Assembly: GCF_000224145.3 (NCBI RefSeq) | Contig: NC_020170.2 | Span: forward strand, 4,852,646-4,916,645 | Source of the DNA: Ciona intestinalis | Taxonomy: Eukaryota > Chordata > Ascidiacea > Phlebobranchia > Cionidae | Direction: 5' to 3' | Length of the DNA stretch: 64,000 bases | In this document: positions 1 through 15,728 of the stretch, one piece after another | Position numbering within the stretch: position 1 is the stretch's first letter | Layout of the letters: each line of letters opens with the position of its first letter | Made by a program: the position numbers and the translations under genes | The notes under the pieces: model-generated | Told to the model about the DNA's origin: nothing | The model's input: only the letters and a program-made list of their open reading frames with translations | Database searches by the model: none

Positions 1-1286
1 TCGTGGAAAAATAACAAAGCCAGAGTGACGCTATTGGCTTGCGGCAGAGCAAGCTAACATAGACCCATACACACTGTCAACAGCAAAAACGCCATAAGCG
101 ACTAGTCGGCGATTTTATTCAACACATTCACTTACCCCATACGGTTCAAGCTTCAATCACAATTTTATTTACTCAACCGCTGACGGTGAGCAGACGAACG
201 TCACGTAAGCAAAACCCGTTCAAAAGCGATCTTCAGCTACAAACTAAACGATGACGTGACTGCTAGGGTTTTGTAATCGAATACAATCGTCTAGACCACT
301 CTGCACGCTTTCGGGACTCACTGTCACGAAGTGCGCCGACGTTTTCATAAGTCATTGGGGATACACAAATAATGCTCACGCCTGATGTCTGCCACCTAAT
401 TAATTACTGTTAAACAGTTACTAAAGTTGGCTGACTAACTAACTGGTGCGGAACAGTTTATTTACATTTCAGTATATACACGACTTTAAAGTAGATGTTG
501 TGCATTACTGACTTTACCCTATACAAGCAGAATAAACACCCGAGTAAATTTGGCCTGTACGCCCTTTAAGCTTTTGCTTTAAATAGCACACGCATCAAAC
601 AAAGAGTCACGCACGGGCACACCCCTTGTGTATCTGCTTAGAATACTATAGAGTAGTTGACTTTGACATTGATGGATCACCAACACATTTCAGAACCCTC
701 ACTCTCAAGCTTGGTAATTCCCTTGCTGGCAAACGCTGTAAACATTCCTGGAACCTTTGGGATGACTAAAGAACAAACAAACCAAACTGCAATGTGCAGA
801 AATGCGGAACAGGCAAGGCACCGAGCATGCAGTATTGCCATGCAGTGCTGCCACTGTGTTTACTATATCTACAGTAACATTAGTTTACGAAGCCAATAAA
901 ACACTTGAATTGTTAATATTTGATAGCCGTTTTGTGCGTATACTCTGCTTAGGTTATTGTTAAATGTGTTATTTATATACCATTGTCCGTATTATACTAG
1001 TTTGTTTTATGATTCGCACATCAAATATAATATTAAAGACCAACAACGTGAATATAAAAAAAAAAATATCACAACCACCAAAAACGTTTAATAAAAAAAA
1101 ACGGAAAACAGGACAAACTGTGAAAGACAAAAGCTCGACTTGTGTATAAACACTATGAAACATGGGAACCACGAGACTTATTTTGAAAACCACCGATTCA
1201 TGTAATTACTTTTGTAAACACAATCACAATATAGCGGAACAAAAACAGCAGTGGGATTTTTAAAAAAGTAAAACGAAAATACATAT

Positions 1287-1466
1287 TAGGGTGGAAGGGG
1301 CACCTTTAGCACATAATATCCAAATATCCTGTGTTTTTAACAGCTAACAACGGTCTTTAGGGGTCGTTAGCTTATGGTTTTATAATTCTTCGAATGTTCT
1401 TTGTTTACTATAAAATAGGACGAGAAAATAGAATGAAAAGGTGCTCCATCTTCTCCCTACCCTACT
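1287..1466. repeat. Palindromic MITE, family B copy 1
   Basis: The left end reads AGGGTGGAAGGGGCACCTTT and the right end GGTGCTCCATCTTCTCCCTA, roughly inverted. The interior has the family hallmark GGTTTTATAATTCTTCGAAT. No coding capacity. Confidence 0.7.
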
Positions 1467-3325
1467 TGTTAACTACAAAATTAAGTCTGATTCTGATAAG
1501 ACTGTACAACACACAACCGACCACGAAATGTTCTAATCCTATCAGCTTTTCCTATACACAACGATTTTCGTATACACATTGGTGTTCGCGAAAGGGACTT
1601 CGGTCGCATTTAAAGGATTATTGAATTCCAAAGTTGAACGCCCGCTGACTCTAACAATCTCATAAGCCCGATAAGCAGACTAATCGCTGATCTACAAAGA
1701 GCATGCAAGTGCAACAGACTGCTATCTTTGTAGACCCTGAATTTTTAAAACCTTCACCAGACCGTTGCGGCTTCGTGACACGCAGTGCGCCATGAGAAAA
1801 GCCTGTCATTTCCTACCAAAGGGGACTCCCCTGTGTCAGGAGAGGTCACAATGATCGATCGAATTTTGTTTGTCTGCGGCAAACACGTTCAAGCTCACCA
1901 GCTGTACGATAATGGGCGCACGAACGACCCTTGCAATTCTAGTTCAGACAGAAGAGTATTGAGTCATGCTTCGTTAAGTGGCGGACGAGAAATGCTGTTT
2001 TTAAATCACTGTGGATTCAAAAGACGGTTATTAGCCACCGGTGCGACTTTCCGGCTGACGAAGAGCCAGGTACCGTGCTCACTTATGGGCCACCGTGGTT
2101 TTGCAATTACGTCTTTGAGGTACGCTTATTTCAGGGTCTTCCGGCACTCTATGGACGCATAATTACCATCAAGCACGTGACGGTATCGTCTGGAGAAGTT
2201 TGAAGCTCTATAGGACGTGATCAAAATAGCTCCCAAGCTAAAGGCTTAGTCTTGGCGGGACGGAGGCTAGCCGTTTATTTCGCAATTTTAAATTTGACTC
2301 TAATCGAGACGGATGTCAAAAACGTGACGCACACACGCGAGAAGCCGAGAATTTATATACTCGAGGAAGCGTAATGGGAAACGGATGGAAAGCGGGCTGA
2401 AGGAAGCGTCTGCCAGTTCCCTTTTGTGGTCGATAAGCTTTATTTTGACTCCGGGGGCAACGGCGTATCGTTTGCAGGCCATCCGTAACTTATCTATAGA
2501 ACAAACATCGCGTATGTACAGTCTGGCATATTATAAGTTTCGCAATATCGGCTTTTATAGACGAATATTGCACATAATGATCCCGTACGTGACAGCCTGG
2601 CCCGCAGACATCGTCTACTTCATGACGATGAGCCACATGCTACGGCGGTTTCGAATGCGTCGGCACTTGTTTCCATTCAACTCCCTGCCATCCGTTCATC
2701 CACGAGGACAAAAGACGAAACCCGATAGAGCTATTCACGAGGCGTTCAAAGTTTTCCATGCAGCAGCCGGAGCTCGGTCTTGACTCCCAGACTGTGACGC
2801 GTGCACAAAAAGGTGTAACACTACGCCGCGCATCCTTAACTACAAAGCATAGGATACACCCGGCAAGGGTGGTCGTACGGACTTCTTTCGATTCAAACCG
2901 CTTGCAAGTACCCACCGCATAACGACCAAACCAGCCCCAAAACTTCAAGGAATTTTCGCTTGCGCAACTACAAACAAAACACTGCGAAGAATTGCGGAAC
3001 TAGAAGTCAGACAGTTCTATACAGCTGTGTTCGTCGCAAAGTTTAACGGATTTAGAATCAATAACATCCTGTGTATAGAGAATGATATATCCGATTCAAC
3101 AATGCTTTAAATTTAACAAAACAAATAACAACTCTTAGGACAGCAGGCTATATTTGCATATACGACCGAAAACAACAGAAACAAAGGGACTGGACCAACT
3201 TAAATTAGTTTAACATTGTGAAACGGCAACTACTTACAACGGTGTATTTTACAAATGCTGCTACAATCCCATCCGGTTGTTTATTAACCGTTCTCAAGGC
3301 GGAAGTTACCCGATTGTATACAAGA

Positions 3326-3496
3326 GTAGGGTAAGAGGGGACATTCATTTTATTTTATTGTCTAATTTGGCAGTAGTAACGTATTTACAGTATTATAAAA
3401 CCGTAGTCCCGGGACTCTGCGTTCTTAATTGTTAAAAACGCGATCAGAAAATATAGATTTAGGTTTCATTATAACGTTATTCCATCTTACCCCAGG
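3326..3496. repeat. Palindromic MITE, family B copy 2
   Basis: Starts GTAGGGTAAGAGGGGACATT and ends TCCATCTTACCCCAGGGG. The interior keeps TATTATAAAACCGTAGTCCC. A diverged copy of the same element as at 4636-4818. Confidence 0.65.
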
Positions 3497-3775
3497 GGCC
3501 CAGAGTACTATATTACTATTTATAAAACAGCATCCTACTTTATTGACGGTACCCACTGTTGTTCATTACGTTTACAGAGCTTGCACAAGCAAATGTTTTG
3601 ACCTTAACCGAATAATACATTTAACCTGGATGACCAGCACCACTGGTATTGTGAAATCGATTACAAAATTGTGAACACCAAAGTTTTAAAAGTGGAATTC
3701 ACCGGCACGTAGGTTACGTGCAGGCAGCGAGTCAGTGTTACTTCTAGGCCGAGTAAGCACACTTGGATTTAATTA

Positions 3776-6700
3776 TTAACAAAAGCAAAGTAAACAGCAA
3801 CACACCTGGCTCTCGTTGTCGTCGATTCCTTGCTCTTGTTGCTGTTGGGTCCTGCGACTTCTCGTCCTCCTTCGTTTTACAACGCAAGCGACTGTAGCTA
3901 TGAGAGCTAATAAAGAAAAACAGCCTATAATGACAATCAGCATATGCGAAGGCAGGAAGCGCATCCCCGCGTCCTTCTCTTCACGCCCAACAGTTATGGC
4001 TTTGTTTAACTCCGAATTCGAAACGGCCACAGCGACCGTGCCATTTAGACTTGCGTTTACCAGCGTGCTGCCTGGGGAAAAGAAGTTATATATGTTAACC
4101 TTTATGAGAACCATTTTCTGTGTAACAATTATTGCAATTGCAGCAATGGTTTGGTATATAACGTATGTTTATGTAGAGAGACGTGTTCGTTTTTTTAAGT
4201 TATGTTTCCAAACCCGTTGATCGTGCTCTTGACCTTGACTAACATTGCTCCGTTGCAATGTTCATTTAAACGCTAGTTATGCGGTATGTATTCGTATGAC
4301 GCAATGTTACATACGCCGTGTTAAAAGTCATACTAACAGTGCAGCCACTGAGAAACAGGATGTATCTTTGCCGTTTGAACTGGCCTAGTGACAGTAGACT
4401 GCTGTCTGGTGGCAATCTGGCAATCTCGTATGGAGGTAAGGGAGCCTGCGTTGGGCGGCATGAGGTTTCAGTAGCACGAAGTCAAACTTCTTTAGCCGCG
4501 ATGTAACTGCATACAAATCTACAAATCTAAATTGCTCAATTTAGCCATTTGAATACTGCTTGAAAACTTGGTGTTTTTTTCTAAACCGTCGCAATGTGTG
4601 ACCACGCATTTTGTTAGCAAGATTCAAAATATAAAGTAGTGTGGGGGGAGATAGGACACCTTTTTATTTTATTTTCTTGTTACATTTGGTAGTAAAGAAA
4701 GAAAATTTAAAGAAATAAAAACCGTATCCTCACGACTCCTACAAACCGTTGTTAGTTGTTTAAAATACGGTCAGAATATTAAGATAATGTGCTAAAGGTG
4801 TCCCGTCTTCCCCCAACGAAATATATCTTGTTTTACATTCAGTTTTATATTCCTTCGTTTTAATATATCCCTTTTGCAGAACACAATTCCTATGCAATTT
4901 TTATCGGTTAGGTATTTCGTATCACATTACTTATTTTACATTTATTAAGTGAAACTCTATGTGGTATTTAGGATACACGTTATTGCACTGCGTAGCGAGT
5001 TCTGGATTGTGCAATATAGTTAGTGAACACACGAAGCCTCAGAGAATGCAAACTATTTCAAATTTATTTGTGGTAACGCAATTTAAGCTATACATATTGC
5101 GACATCGCTATACCACATTCCTTCGCATATGATGCACCAGTCAGAGAATAAACGTGTGATTCACAAACGATAGAAGTCTGGCGTAAAACACGACGACAGA
5201 GGGGGTTACAAAGCCAGACAGTAGAAGGTCAACCGAGGACATGTTGGGACAATGGTGAATTTCATTTCCTGTGAACATTTAATGTTGCAAAGGCTCAATT
5301 CAAAATTTGGCCCAAACTGACGTTTCCTTTGAACCGCATTACAATCTACAATCTCGCTGGTACCTGGTATTTGTACATTGAAATCTAATTTAAGCAAAAT
5401 GCCAGAATCCCTCAATGGCTATGTGTTTACCGATGGATTGTTAAGGTACGGGAGTGTCGCAGACTGCGGTTTCTTAACTGGCGACGTATTCTGTTAGTTT
5501 TTTACGAGGTATAGTTGTTGTTGTTTTGACTGGTCGTCAGTGGGGGCTTTATGCGCTGCGTGAAAACACTAAAACACAAGGCGTATCTTCTTTTTAACAG
5601 GCCCAATTTTGCAAGTTTTCTTTGCCTAGACAGTCCCATTACGTGAGAAGCTGCGTTCATTGCGCAAGGAATTCTCACCGGGGAGATTATACGGTTCGTG
5701 TGTTCTACAACGGGAGAAAGGAAGCAGTGGCGACCTACTGGAACTGCTGATCCGATCATAATGCCAGACTCATTTTCTGCATGAAAAAAGCTTTCGCGAT
5801 TTTGGTCGTTTGCAGCACCGACAACAGGCAAGAAAATCAATACAATGGTACCGGCAGTGAAGCTTATTGCTGCTGGAACAGTATACTACCTATGCAGTGC
5901 TACAAACAAGTATGGTAATTCTTTCAATCGGCAGCGTTTATGTTTCTAACTTCATCCTAAAGATTTGGCGAAAAGAAACACTTCTACCTACAAAGCGGGA
6001 TTTTAAACCACCGACCGTTGGCCCTAAATGTAGGGTTAGATCTGTAGGTCTCCAAAACTCTCGGCCATAATCGCTGGATTTCGCGTAACGTGCAAATTTC
6101 GTGCTGCCGATTTAAGTCCCCAGACGCTATGTCTCATATGACTGGCTATTTTTAAAATGAGCAGGAATATAGAACAACGTTTGAAAATTGTACGGCTAGA
6201 ATTCATATTAAATTAACAGGCTTCATATTATACGGACTATAGGCAGCTATAAAGAACTAAACATATTTACTGTAAGATATACAAAACACACCTACCGATG
6301 TTTAAGCTGCCGTTGTTTAACTTGGTAAAGGATATATGAAAGAGCAACTGCCTCAGACGGTGTAAAAGCTCTGGGTCGTTAAAGTCAGCGTTAATATCCA
6401 CGGCGAGAATGCTTATTATGGGCTCTTTGACGTGGTCTGTTTCTGGCAACCTAGATAACGGAAACGTGACTGAGTGTTAAACGTGTGCTGGAAATAACGT
6501 CTTGTGGCGTAAATTCACTTACCGCGGGTCTTCGTTTAAACCAGAATCAAGTTCGTCCGCAATTTCGCGAAATAATGAAAATTTTGTTCCTGCTGTTGAC
6601 AACGGCTCACTGTCGCAGAAATGTCGTAGTCTTGTCCATGATGAGTTGTCTGCGGTTATCCCACGTCGCTGCCGCAGCCGTCTTGGGAACTCATTTCGAA

Positions 6701-9239
6701 ATTGCGGGTTCGGCGTTGGCGTGCTGGTGGGGTCTGTCTTTGGCGAATTTAAAATACTTTGCAGGTTCGGCAAAACTGCGGAGGTTCGTTTATTTGAGTA
6801 AGAGTTCCTCAGTTCGAACTGCGGACGTCGTTTCGTATTATTTTTCCGGGTCCGCCTTTTCGAGTTGGCGGTTCTAGTTCTTTCATCCGTATGGCGTGCT
6901 TCCCGGTTTAGCGGGGATGCATCCATGCTAGCTTGGGAGTTGTAAACGTTCTTGGCCCAAATGTCGACTCTTGGGTGGGTGCATGTTTCTCTTTCAGCAG
7001 GCCCAACGGACGACGTGTTAAAAGGCGCTTTTACATTGACGGTCACAGACGCCCTGTACCCCATGGGGGCGATAATACAAAGGCGCAATGTCCTTGTCGA
7101 GTTCTCGTCAACGGGAATTCCCCGGAAATACACGGCGTCCTTGAGCTGCAGTTTAGACCAAGGTGTCGTCTTAGCATTCTGGGTGAGTTCTTTGAAGTTG
7201 GTTGCTTCGCCGGGACAACACGACCACACAGAAGGCTGTTTTACATATGTGTCGCAAACTGAAATACACAACGGCTATTATATAGTAGGATGGGGGAAGA
7301 TGGGACGCCTTTTCATTCTATTTTGTTATCCCATTTGATAGTAAACCAAGAACATTCAAAGAATTCTAGAACTAAACAAGAAACATTCGAAGAATTATAA
7401 AACCGTTTCCTCACGACTTCTATAGACCGTTGGTAACCGTTGGCAATAAGTTTAAAACCCGATCAGGATATTTGTAAAACACTTTTAGCACATAATATCC
7501 AAACATCCTGATCGTGTTTTAGGTAATTAACAGCGGTCTATGAGAGTCTTAAGGATACGGTTTTATAATTCTTTAAATGTTTCTTGTTTTCTTCCAAAAG
7601 GGCCCCTAATATAAAAATAGTACACACTATTAAGATTTGTCTAGATTAAGCGACAAAACGTATAAACCTGCTACCAAGCCGCGTAACATTATAGCTACGT
7701 AAATGTTTTTAAACAATAAACTACAGTAAACATGTTAGTATAACTATAAGGTATTATTATGTATAACGAACCGAAATACTCATTTGCGCTATTGGGATAT
7801 ATATATATATGCGCCTAATGAAAACGAGAAAAACCTTTAATTAAGTAAAAAATATCTTTTATGTATATTAAATGCAGTTGGCAAAATAACTTACGCAATA
7901 TATGTAACCAGCGTCAGTGCCAGAGGGTATAGGAAGCGACCGTTTACAGCTCGCGCCGTTGCATAGTTTCGCATATATAACGTCGCAGACGATTGTTGTT
8001 ACAAGCGAGGGCGAGCACTACTGCCTCTCACAAGCGACCAGTGGCGGGGTCTAGACCAGAGAGACGTGACTGCCTCCCGCGCCGAATACACAGCGTTAAA
8101 AGAGAAGAGAACGAAGCGAAAAGCGGAATGTGCGAATGCTGATCGCGAATTGATAAGGAGAGAGGGCCGGGCAAAGCGCACAAGTGCTCGACGCTGAGCA
8201 AAGCCTGCCCGGCCGAGACAACGACTGCGTTGTACCAAGACGAATTCATGAACAACACCTTACAGCCATACTTCCTCGCTGGGTTATATATACTTTGTAT
8301 CGGTAGTAAAACCCGCCCTACATCGAATTTCGGAGAATATTTCGCAACTTAGAGTTAAAAGGGTAAAGTTAACGACTTACCGACGTCTTTTGTGTTTCCT
8401 ATCACAGCAAATACGTGGTGGAGAAACGTGAAGGTTACTGCAGTATAAGGAGAAAGTTAGATACCTCAGTAAAATCGCATAAAATAAAATCTGCCTGGAA
8501 CACCCCTAAAAGCCACAGTGCATAGCGAAGAGGGTAAACTTTCGATTACCAAATTAAATATTAATTACCCTCGCGTGCTTTGGTGCATTATCTGGGCAGT
8601 TTTTTAAATTGAAACGGTACTGTTATAGAAATGCCTTACTAAACGCTATGACCTTTAACATACAGAATACAAAACCAGTTCAGGCTGTAATGCTTATTGT
8701 GTTGTACAAACAGACTACGTTACACTATACTCACTAAATATATCAGCAGGGAATCGCATACTGCACCATAGCAGCAATCCCTCACAAAACTTTGCATTGG
8801 AACGTCTGTTTGTTTGTAATACAAAGATGCGGCATCTGGCCTCCCAACTACTCCATTTAATACATTGTCACTTAAACATCAACCTACAGTGCACGAAACA
8901 AATTATGAAACTCGATATTGTAGAACGTCTAACTGTGCAGTAAAGCGGACACTTTCTTTATAACCTAACCCTAGCTGAGCTAGCTCTACCATAAGTTGCA
9001 AGAACGCGAGGGACTGGCAATCCAATAGTATTCAGCTCTTCACTTGAACTACACGTTTGTTTACTTAGTTCATTTCGACGGCCATTGATTTGCCTGCAGC
9101 CGCGCAAGCGTAGACTACCTTGCTCTAGTCCAACCGGCTGAACGAAGCCTGCTACAATTAAAGATATCACTAAAAACGTCCCAAGTACACGATTCAAAGC
9201 CAACGCCGCTCGCTTTTGGAGCAGACTAGGTTGGTACAT
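3776..9239 (-). CDS. Uncharacterised type I membrane glycoprotein (six exons, ~518 aa)
   Basis: I do not recognise this protein. The exon chain read on the minus strand is 9239-9119, 7258-6523, 6450-6296, 5872-5679, 5418-5364 and 4071-3776. All junctions are GT-AG and the phase is kept, giving one open frame of about 518 residues. Exon 1 (ATG at 9239) encodes a basic start followed by a hydrophobic run (LGTFLVISLIVAGF), consistent with a signal peptide or anchor. Exon 2 has several N-glycosylation sequons, a basic segment (SKRRTRKNNTKRRP) and a possible furin-type site (RRLRQRR). Exons 3-4 (DPELLHRLRQLLF, then ISFTAGTIVLIFLP) loosely resemble a SEA domain; that is inference. The last exon holds a transmembrane helix (MLIVIIGCFSLLALIATVA), a stop-transfer KRRRTRSRR and a short polar tail ending in a cysteine-rich CCCLLCFC. 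An alternative donor at 3805 (CAG|GTGTGT) could instead join a further unseen exon. The least certain junction is the exon 5 donor at 5364. Likely a cell-surface protein. Confidence 0.6.
4636..4818. repeat. Palindromic MITE, family B copy 3
   Basis: Begins GTGTGGGGGGAGATAGGACA and ends GGTGTCCCGTCTTCCCCCAA, so the ends are near-perfect inverted repeats of about 20 bases. The interior has AAACCGTATCCTCACGACTC. It lies in an intron of the membrane-protein gene. Confidence 0.75.
7284..7608. repeat. Family B MITE, head-to-head double copy
   Basis: The first half reads GTAGGATGGGGGAAGATGGG and then ACCGTTTCCTCACGACTTCT. Past about 7470 the same sequence returns in reverse complement (CACATAATATCCAAACATCC, then GGATACGGTTTTATAATTCT). 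This indicates two elements in inverted orientation, or one extended palindrome, in the first intron of the membrane-protein gene. Confidence 0.65.
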
Positions 9240-10915
9240 GTGCCGACGAGCTTGTGTTTCTTTATTTTGTGCGGGCAGAGAGAGAAGTCAGACAGAGTGA
9301 GTTACAGAAACAAAAGAGCTCATAGCGCTAGCAGCGAAGTGTGCCGAGTGTTTCTTTATCATGTGGTTAACCTTGTGGGCACTTGTTCATGGTTGGTTGC
9401 CCGTTAGGCGGAGATAAATGTTCTTCGCTGTTAAAGGTAGATAAGTACCATTAGCAGCAGTATGCTATACGTAACACCACTATGGCTAATACAAGTTAAC
9501 CAACGATGTTGCTAAGTTTTCGCCTTTACCAGCCGTTAAACAACCACGATTCAAGTTTTCCAAGAGATTGATCATGTTTCAACGCTGACGTCCTGTCTTT
9601 GATTGCGCACACACGCACGCACAGCCCGTGCGTTGAGCCCGTACAGCACGTGCGGCACGCTGTTAGTGTATATGGTTTGCCACTTAGTCTCGTAACCCAA
9701 AGAGTTCTCACAAAAGCCTAAAATAATTTCTTTGATGATATGGGTGTCGCGCAGTACGTTGTTTAGTCCTCAAGTTGAGAAGTTACCTTTTGACATCGAC
9801 GGCAATAGATTAGGTGCTCAGACAGGATTACTAGGTGGTTTTGTTCCCCACTTGTTCTTTTAGTCACGTGTGACGTCCCCGAAAAGCACTTGTAACTGAA
9901 CATATGGTGTAAATACGAGTTTCTGTACGAACTTTATCTTTTTTAGCAATCAGTGTATGCTAAAGATAGGGACATACGTGAATCGTGTTGTGCAACAGAA
10001 CGACCTAGTTCATTGAGAGAAATAAAATTTACTAATATGTGGTAAAGCTAAACCCCCCGTACTAACCAAGATAAATATTGTTTAAAAACGTTAATATATA
10101 TATCCTAGTTTCAGTTAATACCAAAGACTTACTGTAAGTAAATTAATGCATTTCACTAATATACAACCTTCAATCATCCCCCAGCGAAATACTAAACAAA
10201 GACCCAAAGAAAAAGTACCCCACAAATTACATTAAAATGTCCGGTCTACATTTTTTTAACACAACGCATTCATTATGACATATGGTGATTTTAAGCCTTC
10301 TACATATGTATTTAAATTACAAACCTGCATCTTGTGTCTGTCCAACCACTGATCAGTTAGGTTGTTTGTTTTAAAAAAAATTAAAGTTGTTTTTAAGAAT
10401 TTTCAAATCAAAGAATGTATGAATATGTTTGGAGTTGTAGTAGCTAGCTTTTCAGCAATGGTTCTGGTCTTCTCAAGCAAGATGATGGCAATGCGCAAAT
10501 GCAATATGAAATTTATCTATTACCACAGTTCGAGTAAAAACTGACAACCAAGTATTGCTTTACCGCCTAGCTTAATACCGGTCATTATGTCAAAGCCAGC
10601 ATAAAATACTGTGTTACCGAACAGATAGTTTAGGTTCATATAGAGAAATAATTGGTAAAGCAACTCATTCTAGCCGTTGAATCAATTTAAGCGCAAAATT
10701 GCCACAGATTTAAAAATGATTCACAGAATACGCGCACTGGTGTAACTTCACAATGTGATTAAAATAGAAGTAAAAGTATACAGGAGCTTCTATGATTAAG
10801 GTTGGTTAACCATCAAATTTGACAAGAATTTGCTCTTATCACATCGCAGTATGCTTTGAACTCTTGAGTATAAGTAGAACAACGATTTCGGCAATATGCA
10901 ATCACAGCGCTATAT
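9240..10915. other. Intergenic stretch between membrane-protein gene and STK3/4
   Basis: This lies upstream of the membrane-protein ATG at 9239 and downstream of the STK3/4 stop at 10916, so it should contain the promoter of the former and the 3' UTR of the latter. I see no coding exon. The part from about 9900 to 10900 is AT-rich and low in features. Confidence 0.5.
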
Positions 10916-15122
<4,207 letters not shown>

Positions 15123-15728
15123 AGCGCAGGCACACTGCCGGCAGATTTAATACCAGCAAATATCTCACCGTTTCGACTTTATATTTCCAATTTAAAACCG
15201 AACATGTATCAAAAACCTCTGCTTTTGATAGAGCAACTTAAATTACGTTTTTTCGTTTTCCTGTTCCGATTTCGGAATCGCGACTTCTGTGTGATAGAAA
15301 TAGTATTAACAAAAGGGGACAAAAAAATATCTTTGTTGCTATATTTATTCAACTTTATTGTAAAACATAATATCACAAGTACCCATATATACTGACAATT
15401 AAACGGTAACTGCTCTTTGAAAAACTTAAACAAAATAACTTAATGAACCTCCCATACCTGACACTCGTAATCCATATACAAAATAAACAGAACAATGACA
15501 TAATCTCAAACAAAATATTTGTATTATATACATTGCCTATCACAAGTTGGTAAGGTTGCATGCAAAATATTTGTACAAGCAAATTGAAAACATGTGGAAA
15601 CCAAAGGCCAATAAGCTAAGCCACATAAAATGTAAAGTGCAAGCATTTAAGACCCAAATCATAAAACACCAGATAAAGTTTATTTAAGGCAACTGGGAAA
15701 ATTAAACATAGATGTAACTAAGATATAA

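Larger units (their letters stand above)
1..3775. other. Intergenic stretch, no supported gene
   Basis: I find no exon chain here. The segment from about 1620 to 2950 is less AT-rich than its surroundings and holds chance frames of up to about 130 codons (for example 1785-2162 +), but none shows a recognisable domain, low-complexity-free conservation signal or convincing splice sites. Two copies of the palindromic MITE lie at 1287-1466 and 3326-3496. The stretch is downstream of the minus-strand membrane-protein gene that ends at 3776, so it could carry its 3' UTR or an extra last exon. Confidence 0.5.

Noticed and set aside
1785-2783. Plus-strand frames of 125 and 132 codons (1785-2162 and 2385-2783)
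   Set aside because: No recognisable motif, no matching splice sites and no continuation in phase. The length is compatible with chance in a less AT-rich stretch.
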